Below, piece by piece: positions 1 to 10,026 of a stretch of DNA of 64,000 bases. The translations under genes and the position numbers were made by a program. Under the pieces are notes generated by a model. The model searched no databases. It was given only the letters and a program-made list of their open reading frames with translations, and was not told where the DNA came from. The stretch comes from Mactromeris polynyma (taxonomy: Eukaryota > Mollusca > Bivalvia > Venerida > Mactridae), in assembly GCA_032209605.1 (NCBI GenBank), contig JASFXZ010000003.1:6698807-6762806 (forward strand), written 5' to 3'. Position 1 is the stretch's first letter. The number at the start of each line of letters is the position of its first letter.

Positions 1-554
1 AAATCATTCAGATTTCTGACTGTCAAGTATTGACATATTATTTTATACTGATTTTTAGTTGTTCTATTTAGTTCTATGGCAATTTTGACAGTTGCATCGC
101 CTTAATACGAAAAAAACAAAACTTTTTCCGGAAGTGGCGCAATAATAACAGGTAAGTGAATTGGTTAAATAATAGTTCAACATCTGAGCGTAACCTGCAT
201 AACATACTCAAAACTGGTAGTAATCTTAACTGCGCCATTAAATGTAATGGTTCAACAATGGTAATAATGATTCATACTTTCTGTGAATCTGGAAGTGTTG
301 AATACTAAACCAGTGTTCAATACTGAACAACTTCAGCGCTTTCAGCGCTTTGATTAATGTTTGGTGAGGATTATCTGCTAATCTTCGGTACAAAACTATT
401 AAGATTTCTTACCACTGGTGGCACTAGACATTTCATTATGGAAACCAAAAATGAAGATATAGAGCAATATTGGCCGATTGTTCTAGGAATAACACTTCAG
501 CACAGTTAACCGATTGAAAAGTGAGAGTAGAATACTAGATGTTCTGATACATAC
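1..554. other. ECSIT intron 3, incomplete
   Basis: Sequence after the exon 3 donor. I see no further exon that matches the C-terminal part of ECSIT, and no repeat that I recognise. Confidence 0.5.
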
Positions 555-778
555 GTTAAAAACCTTGATCTCGTTCTCTAGATCAACAGACATTTTCTTC
601 AAAGCTAGTAATGCTAGTTCTATGGGATCTATAGGCAGATGATGAGGCATTTTGTAAGGATTTGTATTCTGAAATTTTCTCATCCAATAAACCATCTTTC
701 GTAGTCGCTGTATAACATGGCCATCAGGTCCAAACCTCGCTGTAAGTAAATCTCGTGTTTCTTGGTCAGGTATAACCG
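555..778 (-). CDS. ECSIT: ECSIT coding exon 3
   Basis: 224 nt between TTTTCAG|CG and AAC|GTATGT. It encodes AVIPDQETRDLLTARFG, MVYWMRKFQNTNPYKMP and PIDPIELALLALKKM, all conserved in ECSIT. It ends in phase 0, so at least one more exon must lie to the left of the window. Confidence 0.85.
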
Positions 779-3547
779 CTGAAAACAAGCAATTTCATTC
801 TAATGACTATGATTAAAACCGTTTTTTATGCCAAAGGCAGTAAGAAAATCAGTCAGATATTCAATAGTTATTGAAATTTAAATCATGACCCCCAGTCATA
901 TATTCAATAGTTCTTGAAACACGAATCATGAACCCCAGTCAGATATTCAATAGTCATTGAAACACAAATCATGAACCCCAGTCAGATATTCAATAGTCAT
1001 TGAAACACAAATCATGAACCCCAGTCAGATATTAAATAGTCATTGAAACACAAATCATGAACCCCAGTCAGATATTCAATAGTCATTGAAACACAAATCA
1101 TGAACCCTAGTCAGATATTCAATAGTCATTGAAACACAAATCATGAACCCCAGTCAGATATTCAATTGTTATTGAAACACAAATCATGAACCCCAGTCAG
1201 ATATTCAATAGTCATTGAAACACAAATCATGAACCCTAGTCAGATATTCAATAGTCATTGAAACACAAATCATGAACCCTAGTCAGATATTCAATAGTCA
1301 TTGAAACACAAATCATGAACCCCAGTCAGATATTCAATAGTCATTGAAACACAAATCATGAACCCTAGTCACATATTCAATAGTTATTGAAACACAAATC
1401 ATGACCCGTAGTCAGATATTCAATAGTTATTGAAATTTAAATCATGACCCCCAGTCATATATTCAATAGTTATTGAAACACAAATCATGAACCCTAGTCA
1501 CATATTCAATCGTTATTGAAACAAAAATCATGAACCCCAGTCACATATTCAATCGTTATTGAAACACAAATCATGACAACTAGTCAGATATTCAATAGTG
1601 ATTGAAACACAAATCATGACAACTAGTCAGATATTCAATAGTGATTGAAACACAAATCATGAACCCTAGTCACATATTCAATAGTTATTGAAACACAAGT
1701 CATGAACCCTAGTCACATATTCAATAGTTATTGAAACACAAATCATGACAACTAGTCAGATATTCAATAGTGATTGAAACACAAATCATGACAACTAGTC
1801 AGATATTCAATAGTGATTGAAACACCATGAACCCTAGTCACATATTCAATAGTTATTGAAACACAAATCATGAACCCTAGTCACATATTCAATAGTTATT
1901 GAAACACAAGTCATGAACCCTAGTCACATATTCAATAGTCATTGAAACACAAATCATGAACCCTAGTCACATATTCAATAGTTATTGAAACACAAATCAT
2001 GAACCCTAGTCAGAGGTCCTAACAATATAAAATACAGTCACCATTGTCTTCCATCTGTTCTAAAAGTTGCAGAGCTTTGGTTTGCTGTTTTGGATAATGA
2101 AAAAATTCTATTTGCCACCCTGTCTCAGGTACCATGATACCAGGTGGAAATACCTGAAAATAAAAACAAGTAGGGTTCATTACATTAATGGCTCCAAGAT
2201 CCAAATCTCACTTTATGCAGTTTGCATTAAGGGCAGCATTATTCACAGGGTTTTCCCTAGGCTTTTTCAGCTAAGGGTGCTTAGACCCTCGCGTTTGACA
2301 TATTAGGGGTCCTTAGTTAATTTGTAGGGTCCCAGATGTACAGTTTATACTTGACAAAGGCTTATTTTAGGGGTCCCAGAGTGGCAAAGTCAGAGGAAAA
2401 AGGGAGTCCCTAGAAAGAAAACGGGAGTCAGGGACTCAAGATTTCTGCATCAGGGAAATCCCTGATTCATAATTCAAGCCAAATATATTTAAAGGATCAT
2501 TTATAGAGATTTATTAATTCCATCCTTAGTAGTGAATAACAGTGTTCAGCCACTACATTTCATACAAATTCTAAATAACTTAGAGTGAAAATATTTAAAA
2601 CGAGAGTGCCGGAATGTCACAAAATATGCTGGTACAGCAATTAATTTTTCTCCAATGATAGTACATGAATTTACAAATTATTTTTTATTAGACTGGTCAT
2701 TATGTCCTTGTCCTTTGAACTTTTAACCCCACCATTTTATACCAGAAATACAGTTGTGGAGAGTTTCATGCTAATAGGTATGACCAAAAAAAACAGTTCG
2801 CTTAAAGAGAAACATCTTCTGTTTGAGTATGGTAGAGAGCAAAGAAATGCATTCTAAATATTGAATGGACAGTCAATTTTTGAATTTTTGCTTTTTAATG
2901 TTAGGGCCATAATTCTGGAGATACTGATACAAACTGGCAGGTAATCATCATTGATGGAGGTTCACATTTTGTATATATCAAGACTGGTTTGGTTTAAAGA
3001 GAAAATACTCTAGTATAAACATAAATTTGAACAGAAACATATAACATCGGAGGGAACTTACTTTCACCAAAGCCTTGTAACAAGCCAGATCCCTATGTAT
3101 TCCTAATTCCTTCATCCTTCCCATAGCTTGAGTGATAAAGTCCATATGACCCCTCCGAAGACCTGCAGCCTGGGCGGTCGCTGTCTTTTCAACATATAAA
3201 TCTACGGCTTCAACAAACATCCATCGTTTTATCTGAATATCTCTCTCAGTAGGATCATCGGAGAGATTTATGAATTTATAAATTTTTATTTCTTCATTCG
3301 TTGCATTAGTCTCTTCAACAGCTGCGTAAAAATTATTAAAACTTGGTATTGGTTTATTCACCACCTTACATAACTTAGTTGTTGTAAAATATCTAGTCTG
3401 TTCAATAGTGCATACTCTATGTAATAAATCTGACCCAACACATTGTAAAGATGTATATGGTATACATGTTTGACTTTTTCTAATCCTTGGTGGAAGGCAC
3501 TTATTATAATGTCTGGTAAGAAGTCTACATAATATGCACCAACTCAT
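555..3547 (-). CDS. ECSIT: ECSIT, 5' three coding exons (partial gene)
   Basis: ECSIT is an adaptor of Toll/IL-1 (TRAF6-MEKK1) and BMP signalling and, in mitochondria, an assembly factor for respiratory complex I. Three exons (3547-3062, 2153-2042, 778-555) join in frame and give about 274 residues. The N-terminus is rich in Arg, Lys, Ser and Cys and poor in acidic residues, as in a mitochondrial presequence. The family core follows: GHMDFITQAM, then YPKQQ...LLEQMEDN, then PDQETRDLL and HHLPIDPIELALLALKKM, matching the order in vertebrate ECSIT. All three introns have GT-AG ends and compatible phases. Exon 3 ends at AAC|GTATGT; the C-terminal third lies beyond the left edge. Intron 2 is largely a 43-bp satellite and intron 1 carries a MITE. 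I chose the ATG at 3547 because it opens the presequence-like region; a 5'UTR intron is not excluded. Confidence 0.88.
851..2013. repeat. 43-bp tandem satellite in ECSIT intron 2
   Basis: About 27 head-to-tail copies of a 43-bp unit containing AGTCAGATATTCAATAGT, then YATTGAAACACAAATCATG. The unit centres on an inverted repeat, TTCAATA-GT-TATTGAA, perfect in some copies. At least three variants occur in blocks: an AACCCCAGTCAGATATTC/CATTG type, an AACCCTAGTCACATATTC/TATTG type and a GACAACTAGTCAGATATTC/GATTG type. The array fills almost the whole intron and stops 28 bp short of the exon 2 donor. Confidence 0.95.
2042..2153 (-). CDS. ECSIT: ECSIT coding exon 2
   Basis: 112 nt between TTTTCAG and G|GTGACT. 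It encodes VFPPGIMVP..., FHYPKQQTKAL and LLEQMEDN, the conserved PPR-like middle of ECSIT. It starts in phase 0 and ends with one base, which fits exon 3. Confidence 0.85.
2246..2464. mobile_element. hAT-type MITE in ECSIT intron 1
   Basis: A 219-bp element begins CAGGGTTTTCCCTAGGC and ends ATCAGGGAAATCCCTG, which are imperfect terminal inverted repeats. Both ends are flanked by ATTCA (2241-2245 and 2465-2469), a 5-bp target site duplication. It has no coding capacity. The CAGGG ends suggest a non-autonomous hAT element; the 5-bp duplication is shorter than the usual 8 bp. Confidence 0.7.
3062..3547 (-). CDS. ECSIT: ECSIT coding exon 1
   Basis: 162 codons from the ATG, ending in phase 0 at GTGAAA|GTAAGT. 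It encodes the putative mitochondrial presequence and the start of the ECSIT core (EAVDLYVEK..., GHMDFITQAMGRMKELGI, LACYKALVK). Confidence 0.85.
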
Positions 3548-4859
3548 ATTCTATCCTGTAAAACCTGAATAACAATCCTGCTGAAATTAAATTTTAGTTA
3601 AATTATTTGCAATATGATTTTATGAATTTTAGTAGTTTTTAGGCATTTATACTGCTGAATTCATATAAATATTGATTCTTTCATCGAGGATTGTACTGAT
3701 ACGTGTTACAAATAGTGTGGCGAATTTGAGTAACAATATGCCAAGTAACGATATGACGCATTTTAAAATATACACCGATTCCGCATAGACAGTTGTTTAA
3801 ATGACCTTAAATCACTTCAAATTTACAGGCATCGGCATAATTTTGGTATGCCGACGAAACGATAGTCACTTACGTTCGATTTATTTAGTTTTTCTAGCAT
3901 TTTCCATAGTCACAGAGGGATTTCCATCAAATTCTATGACAGTGAAAGCTGTCTATTCAATGCACACTCGCATAAGCTTTATTTACTGTTCCACATTTGG
4001 GACATTAGCGAGTCGTTGTAAGCGGCTCACTGAATGGCTGTGGATGCATGTCGACTCGCCTGTCTAAATATAGAAAATATCAGTTGTGCGGTAGTTTTAA
4101 AGCAGAGGGTGATTATGAAGGTATCGGAATAAGCGCTCAATGCTAAAGGAGGGTAGATGACATGCTCTAACTCTGTTTTCTCCTTTAATAATTGTTCATT
4201 CCGACATTTGGATGATGACAGTCAATGTAATCCGAGCAAACGTGAGTCTAGGATTACAGTCCCATAATTGTAACCACTGCCTTTAAATACTGTATTACAC
4301 ATTTGCAAACAATTAACAAAACATGCCATGCAAACCAGTAAAATTTCATTCAACTAAGAAGTCGAAATTTCTTGTGAATTCACATTCATGACAACAATCC
4401 AGAGTCTGTTACAATAAGCGGTCGACATGTTAATAAAGAATTCGTAGGGGTCGAAATGGCTAGGGCCAGTAGGGGTCGATGTATGCGCGTAAGAAAGACT
4501 ACTCTGGACTACATCTGGTCTTTCATCGCGAATGATCTCTTATATTAGGTCAGTGTCATTCAAAGTATAATTGCCCTATTGACATGAACATCCTGACTCA
4601 ACTAGCAGTGGTAGCAGTGATACAAGTTTCAATGATTAACCTTACCATGGGGAAATCCAGACGTTTACGATTGTACAACCAAGTTTGGACGCATGAAAGA
4701 ACATGTTCCAGTCAATAGTTTTACGTGAGAAAAATAACTCATTCCAGTATTATTGATCGGCCAAAATATAATGATAGGTAGTTTATTTACGTTATTTAAT
4801 GAAAATTGGTAACATTTTATAATTGTGTTCAGTAAAAGCTATTCTATTCGATTACAAAT
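3548..4859. other. Divergent upstream region between ECSIT and the 4860 exon
   Basis: About 1.3 kb upstream of the ECSIT ATG on one side and of a plus-strand coding-like exon on the other. It must hold the ECSIT promoter. I see no clear TATA box or recognisable repeat. An 88-codon open frame at 3801-4067 lacks coding features and is not called. Confidence 0.4.
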
Positions 4860-5002
4860 ATGAATACGAATCACCGTAGAAAGAAAAGCGAGCATAGTAA
4901 TAAAGCGCTTGGTGACTCAGATGCTGATTTCATCACAATACCGAGAAATAAATTTCGTTTTAAGATTGTTGAATCTGATATAATTTACAATGACAGAACC
5001 AG
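4860..5002 (+). CDS. Putative first coding exon, gene unassigned
   Basis: An ATG opens 47 codons rich in charged residues (MNTNHRRKKSEHSNKALG..., FITIPRNKFRFKIVESD) and reaches a good splice donor, ACCAG|GTATATT. CpG and codon content look more coding-like than the flanks, and the stretch is divergent from ECSIT. It ends in phase 2 (two bases), so it cannot splice directly to the caspase exon at 14517, which needs phase 1: the join would create a stop. It could be an alternative caspase 5' exon with a missing intermediate exon, the start of another gene, or chance. The gypsy 5' LTR begins 45 bp after it. I do not recognise the protein. Confidence 0.35.
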
Positions 5003-5047
5003 GTATATTAATTTCGTTTTTTCACTTTTAAAACACTTCATTAACGA

Positions 5048-5258
5048 AGTTGTGTTATGTAGCCAGTCTATTTTCTATACTGACCAGCACTATGTATACC
5101 TTTATACGATCTGTGAGAATCACTCTATCACACAGCTTCCATGAACTAGTAGTATAATTATTAAACCTGTAGCTTTTCATATTATATGGTAGTACAATTA
5201 AAGTAGTAGAAATCATTATAAGTGTTGTTCTACATTACACCATATACATAACAAAACA
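5048..5258 (+). repeat. 5' LTR of the gypsy element
   Basis: 211 bp from (T/A)GTTGTGTTATGTAG to CATAACAAAACA, matching 9620-9830 almost base for base. The first base is A where the 3' copy has T, and one A/G difference lies near the 3' end. The TG...CA ends are typical. Confidence 0.92.
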
Positions 5259-5270
5259 TGGTGTCAGAAG
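5259..5270 (+). promoter_or_regulatory. Primer binding site
   Basis: TGGTGTCAGAAG follows the 5' LTR with no gap. TGG is the complement of the tRNA 3' CCA. I cannot assign the primer tRNA with confidence. Confidence 0.75.
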
Positions 5271-5369
5271 TTTAAAACTGGTGTGAATTTCTTGATATAT
5301 TCTCACTGAAAGGAACATTAATTTAACTTAATTTTGATTCCAAGTGAATATAAACGGAACTTTTCTAAG

Positions 5370-8300
5370 ATGGACTTAGCAGGTGTCCCGACACCAGTCA
5401 TGGACTGGGATAGTGTCAATGTGCTGGAATCGTTCAGAAAATTTAGACAGCATGTAGAACTTATTTTCGCTGGTGCTTTATTGGATAAAACGGAAGAAGT
5501 TCAAATTACCTATCTATTGTTATGGGTTGGTAATAAAGGACGGGAGATATATAACACTTTATCACTTACCGACGAAGAGAAAAAGTCAGTTAAATCTACA
5601 TGTGATGCATTCCAGACACTGGTGCAGCCAAAGTCAAATCCGGTATTCGCGAGATTTAAATTTAATAATGAAATCCAAGGCGACACTACCGCAGAGCAGT
5701 ATATAACTAGATTAAGAGTACTCGCTCAGGACTGCTCATTCGGTGCAAGTTATATAGATGACATGATCCGAGACAGAATAGTGTTCGGCATCAAATCTCA
5801 GAAAATTAGAGAAAGGTTACTCACCATTGGAGAAGATTTGACATTAACAAAGGCTATACAAATTTGCCAGTCATATGAGTATGCACAGGAGCAATTAAGA
5901 AACATGCAGCCAAGTTCAAGTTCAAACTTCAATTATGCAAGTGGTTCAGTTAACCATGTTGCCAAGACAAAACGTGGATCCCACTACAAGGATAAACCAA
6001 AATGGAAACAATCTACATATGAATCCGGTGCCGAAAAATGCGACCGATGTGGACAGAGCCACAACAAAGGACAGTGTCCTGCGAAAGGGAAACAATGCAA
6101 TAAATGCAAGAAGTGGAACCATTACGCAAAGGTCTGCAAGACGAAAAATGTAAATGACGTAATTATACAGTCAGACAGTTCAGATTCTGAGTTATGCATT
6201 GACAGTGTAAAAACGGATTATCCCAGTGGCCAGGTTTTCACGGAAATGGAAGTAGGACCACGGAAACATAATATTAAATTCAAAATAGATACGGGATCGC
6301 AGGTAAACATTTTGCCTTTTCAGTTATTTCGTATGCTCGGTGTGAAAAGTGCACTCACTAATTCAAAAACTAAGTTGTCTGCATATAGCAATACTCAGTT
6401 AGATTTGAAAGGGGTCATTAAACTACCTTGCATACATAACAAATCGTCCCGCACTGAACAGGTTGAGTTTCATGTGGTAGAAACCACATCACCACCTCTG
6501 TTTGGGTTACAATCTTGCCTAGATTTTGGGTTGGTAAAGGTTACCTATTCCGTTGAGCAAGATATTTCTACGGGCAGTATGACTAAAGAGTCAGTTTTAC
6601 GGGAATTTCCTGAGGTGTTCAAGGGTATAGGGTCAATTCCAGGAGAATGCTCTATTCAACTTTCCCCAGGGGCAGTCCCAGTAGTACATCCGCCACGTAA
6701 GATACCTGTAGCAATTAGAGATAGGTGTAAAAAAGAACTTGATAGAATGGTAGATTTAGGGGTCATTAAAAAAGTTGAAAAACCGACAGAATGGGTTAAT
6801 AGTCTGGTTTGTGTCGTTAAGACTTCCGGAGCCCTACGTCTTTGTTTAGATCCGCATGACTTGAATAAATGTGTTCAACGTCCACACTACCCTATCAAAA
6901 CAATTGATGATGTACTTCCAGAGCTCACTGAAGCCAAGTACTTTACAAAACTGGATGCAACTTCCGGTTATTGGGCAATTAAGCTTAACGAAAAAGCATC
7001 ATTCTTGACAACTTTTAATACTTACTTCGGGAGATATAGATATCTCAGGTTACCTTTTGGATTAATATCGTCTATGGACATATTTCAAAGGAAAATGGAT
7101 GAGTCATTTGAAGGGTTGTCAGGGGTTGTCATTATTGTAGATGACATACTGGTTTATGGCAAAACCAGAGAGGAACATGATAGAAACTTAAGGATAGTTC
7201 TTCAAAGGTCATTTGAAAGGGGCATCCGCTTAAATAAAGACAAACTAGAAGTGGGTCTTACAGAGGTCAAATACTTTGGTCACGTGTTGTCAGGAAATGG
7301 GCTAAGTGCCGATCCTGCCAAAATTTCCGCTATCAAGGACATGCCTGCTCCAGAAAATAAGTCAGAGCTGCAAACCGTTCTTGGGATGGTCAATTATTTG
7401 TCCAGATTCTGTCCGAAACTGGCACAGGTTACCAATCCCATGAGAGAATTGTTAGGCAAATCAGTGGAATTTTACTGGGGCAAACCCCAAGCGGAAGCTT
7501 TCAGTAAGGTTAAAGAGTTAATCACTCAGGAACCCGGTCAGGTATTATGTTATTATGACCCAGATAAACCATTGATTCTGCAAACAGATGCTAGTAGGTC
7601 AGGTCTTGGGGCTACTTTGTTACAAGATGGAAGACCAATAGCCTATGCTTCCAAATCACTCACTGCTAGTGAGAAGAATTATGCCCAAATAGAGTTAGAA
7701 ACTCTAGGTATTTTGTTTGGACTTAAGCGTTACAATCATTGGGTCTACGGTAGAAAGGTTACAGTAGAAACTGACCATCTTCCACTAATTCCTATTTTTA
7801 AGAAGCCGCTATATTTAGCACCTGCCCGCTTACAAAGAATGATGTTGCAAATGCAACGCTATGACATACAGGTCACTTTCCGTGCTGGAAAGCAAATACC
7901 AGTACCGGATACCCTGTCAAGAAAGTCAGTTAATGACACATGCCCAGGGTTATCGGATAATATAGATGTCCAGGTTAATATGGTTATTTCTAGCCTGCCT
8001 GTAAGTGACAGAAAACTGCAGGAGATATGTGCAGAAACAGAAAAAGATGAACAGTTGTCAGTTTTGATAACTGTAATAATGGCTGGGTGGCCAGTCTATA
8101 GAAAGCAATGCCAACCTGAGGTTATTGATTTCTGGAATTACAGAGATGAACTCTCTGTTGTTAATGGCTTGATTATGAAAGGTCAGAAAATTGTAATTCC
8201 CAGGGTGTTAAGGTCAAACATGTTAAAAGTAGTACACTCTGCTCATTTTGGAGTGGAAAAAACCCTGAGAAGAGCACGTGATCTGATATTTTGGCCAAGA

Positions 8301-9317
8301 ATTTCCAATGATATTACACAGATGGTACTAGATTGTCCTATTTGTTTAGAGTTCAGAAGCTCTAATCCCAAGGAACCATTACAGTCTCATGAAATCCCTA
8401 AGTACCCATGGCAGATTGTTGCCAGTGATTTGTTTACATGGGGTAACAAGGAATACATAGTAGTGGCTGATTACTACAGTCACTATTTCGAGGTCAAACA
8501 GTTATCCAATATGAAAAGTTCATCGGTGATAAACCGCATGAAGGGTATATTTTCAAGGCTGGGTATACCTGAGAGGTTAGTTTCTGATAATCAGACATGT
8601 TATGCATCTGAGGAATTTGCACAGTTTGCAAAACATTGGGATTTTCAACATGTTACATCCAGTCCTCACCATAGTTCCGGAAACGGATATGCAGAAGCTT
8701 ATGTAAAAATATGTAAGCGCATTTTTAAGAAAGCAAAATCAGATGGTAAAGATCCGTACATTGGACTTTTAGAGTACAGATGTACACCCCTGAACATAGG
8801 ATACACTCCTTCCGAGTTATTGATGGGTAGACAATTACGCTCCATTCTTCCAACAGCAAAGGCTAATTTAATGCCTCGCCACATTTCCCCTAAGGTTGTA
8901 GAAACAAAGTTAGGAAACTGTAGAAAAAGGGAGAAAGGGTATTATGATAAAAGTGCAAAACCACTTCAATCACTTGATCTGGGAGGGTCAGCACGGGTCC
9001 AACAACAGGATAAAACCTGGAAACCAGCTGAGGTCATAGACAAATTAAATGACCGCTCCTATGTTGTACGTACTTCAGATGGTGCTACATACAGACGTAA
9101 TAGGCGCCACCTAATTAAATCAAATGAGTGCACACCAGTAACACCGGATATTGAAATAACTGAACAGTCAGAAAATGAGAGCAATCCCTGTTTGGAACCT
9201 CAATCACCAACTTCCATGTCCGAGAAAATTCGGCCAGATAATAATAGTGCTGATAAGACATTGTATAGAACACGATACGGGCGATTAGTGAAGCCAAGGA
9301 TTATTGACTCAGTGTGA
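5370..9317 (+). CDS. Gag-Pol polyprotein of the gypsy element
   Basis: 1315 residues from the first ATG; the frame is open slightly further upstream but only from a TTG. Gag spans roughly residues 1-220. Two zinc knuckles follow, CX2CX3HX4C (224-236) and CX2CX4HX4C (243-256). The aspartic protease motif IDTG has its Asp at 307. Reverse transcriptase runs from about 430 to 680, with KLDATSGYW (Asp529) and the catalytic box IVDD (Asp591, Asp592), where most families have Tyr or Phe first. RNase H follows, with TDAS (Asp740). Integrase has an HHCC finger (His956, His959, Cys989, Cys992) and Asp1020, Asp1073 and Glu1109, a D,D(35)E triad. All catalytic residues are present. Gag and Pol share one frame, so no frameshift is needed. 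Confidence 0.95.
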   Translation: MDLAGVPTPVMDWDSVNVLESFRKFRQHVELIFAGALLDKTEEVQITYLLLWVGNKGREIYNTLSLTDEEKKSVKSTCDAFQTLVQPKSNPVFARFKFNNEIQGDTTAEQYITRLRVLAQDCSFGASYIDDMIRDRIVFGIKSQKIRERLLTIGEDLTLTKAIQICQSYEYAQEQLRNMQPSSSSNFNYASGSVNHVAKTKRGSHYKDKPKWKQSTYESGAEKCDRCGQSHNKGQCPAKGKQCNKCKKWNHYAKVCKTKNVNDVIIQSDSSDSELCIDSVKTDYPSGQVFTEMEVGPRKHNIKFKIDTGSQVNILPFQLFRMLGVKSALTNSKTKLSAYSNTQLDLKGVIKLPCIHNKSSRTEQVEFHVVETTSPPLFGLQSCLDFGLVKVTYSVEQDISTGSMTKESVLREFPEVFKGIGSIPGECSIQLSPGAVPVVHPPRKIPVAIRDRCKKELDRMVDLGVIKKVEKPTEWVNSLVCVVKTSGALRLCLDPHDLNKCVQRPHYPIKTIDDVLPELTEAKYFTKLDATSGYWAIKLNEKASFLTTFNTYFGRYRYLRLPFGLISSMDIFQRKMDESFEGLSGVVIIVDDILVYGKTREEHDRNLRIVLQRSFERGIRLNKDKLEVGLTEVKYFGHVLSGNGLSADPAKISAIKDMPAPENKSELQTVLGMVNYLSRFCPKLAQVTNPMRELLGKSVEFYWGKPQAEAFSKVKELITQEPGQVLCYYDPDKPLILQTDASRSGLGATLLQDGRPIAYASKSLTASEKNYAQIELETLGILFGLKRYNHWVYGRKVTVETDHLPLIPIFKKPLYLAPARLQRMMLQMQRYDIQVTFRAGKQIPVPDTLSRKSVNDTCPGLSDNIDVQVNMVISSLPVSDRKLQEICAETEKDEQLSVLITVIMAGWPVYRKQCQPEVIDFWNYRDELSVVNGLIMKGQKIVIPRVLRSNMLKVVHSAHFGVEKTLRRARDLIFWPRISNDITQMVLDCPICLEFRSSNPKEPLQSHEIPKYPWQIVASDLFTWGNKEYIVVADYYSHYFEVKQLSNMKSSSVINRMKGIFSRLGIPERLVSDNQTCYASEEFAQFAKHWDFQHVTSSPHHSSGNGYAEAYVKICKRIFKKAKSDGKDPYIGLLEYRCTPLNIGYTPSELLMGRQLRSILPTAKANLMPRHISPKVVETKLGNCRKREKGYYDKSAKPLQSLDLGGSARVQQQDKTWKPAEVIDKLNDRSYVVRTSDGATYRRNRRHLIKSNECTPVTPDIEITEQSENESNPCLEPQSPTSMSEKIRPDNNSADKTLYRTRYGRLVKPRIIDSV

Positions 9318-9608
9318 ACTCATTAACTCATGAATGTTAACATCCGACAGCATTGTTTATGTAAATAAACATTCATTGAGAGAAATATCGTGAGAATTGA
9401 ATTTCTACCTATGAGGGTTAAATAGACTGGACGATATCCAGTAATAAATAAAATTGTATAAACCATTCTTTTGATATGATGTTGATTTAAAGAAAATACA
9501 ACAGAGACAATTATTTACAGTTGAATACATGATACCGTTTATTTTAGAAACAGATTTGATTACTGAATATTTTAATAATGTAAACATTGTATGTTTTGTT
9601 TCATTTAT

Positions 9609-9619
9609 AAAAAGGGAGA
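9609..9619 (+). promoter_or_regulatory. Polypurine tract
   Basis: AAAAAGGGAGA directly precedes the 3' LTR, where plus-strand DNA synthesis is primed in LTR elements. Confidence 0.75.
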
Positions 9620-9830
9620 TGTTGTGTTATGTAGCCAGTCTATTTTCTATACTGACCAGCACTATGTATACCTTTATACGATCTGTGAGAATCACTCTAT
9701 CACACAGCTTCCATGAACTAGTAGTATAATTATTAAACCTGTAGCTTTTCATATTATATGGTAGTACAATTAAAGTAGTAGAAATCATTATAAGTGTTGT
9801 TCTACATTACACCATATACATAACGAAACA
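9620..9830 (+). repeat. 3' LTR of the gypsy element
   Basis: 211 bp, TGTTGTG...AAACA, nearly identical to the 5' copy. It ends 168 bp before the predicted caspase ATG, so any promoter activity of the LTR would point into the caspase gene. Confidence 0.92.
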
Positions 9831-9998
9831 GTTTTGATGCTGAATATTTGTTTATCTCTGTAAATGAGTCAATGGGGACTGTAAAGTGTAAGTGTAACAA
9901 TGTTTGTCAATTTCTGGTTGTTTTGTTAACTTTCACTTTAAAACGAGCTAGTCTATCAATGCACAACTCTGCGTCGGAAATCAACAAGTGCCTTGTTT

Positions 9999-10026
9999 AT
10001 GGAAAAAAAATGGAAAAAATTGCGTT
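9999..10026 (+). CDS. CASP3/7: Caspase first coding exon (predicted)
   Basis: ATG followed by eight codons (MEKKWKKLR) and one base, then the strong donor CGTT|GTAAGTG. The phase matches the 14517 exon exactly, giving ...LRC-DSVDASP. Nothing but phase and donor quality supports it, and other 5' exons are possible. Confidence 0.4.

Larger units (their letters stand above)
5048..9830 (+). mobile_element. Intact Ty3/gypsy LTR retrotransposon
   Basis: A complete 4.8-kb element: 5' LTR, primer binding site directly after it, one Gag-Pol frame without stop or frameshift, polypurine tract, 3' LTR. The order protease, reverse transcriptase, RNase H, integrase places it in Ty3/gypsy. There is no env-like frame: the 302 bp between the Pol stop and the 3' LTR hold nothing coding. 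The LTRs differ at only about two of 211 positions, so the insertion is young and possibly still competent. No target site duplication is evident (5' flank AACGA, 3' flank GTTTT), which could reflect recombination between elements. It lies in the same orientation as the downstream caspase. Confidence 0.95.

Noticed and set aside
420..492. Possible fourth ECSIT exon between TTATTCCTAG and CAGTG|GTAAGA on the minus strand
   Set aside because: Phase fits, but the peptide (NNRPILLYIFIFGFHNEM...) does not resemble the C-terminal part of ECSIT.
851..2013. CRISPR-like regular array
   Set aside because: Units are contiguous 43-bp repeats without unique spacers, inside the intron of an animal gene. 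It is a satellite.
3801..4067. 88-codon plus-strand open frame upstream of ECSIT
   Set aside because: No recognisable domain, no splice context, and composition like chance.
9318..9608. Envelope gene of the gypsy element
   Set aside because: Only 291 bp with stops in all frames lie between Pol and the polypurine tract.
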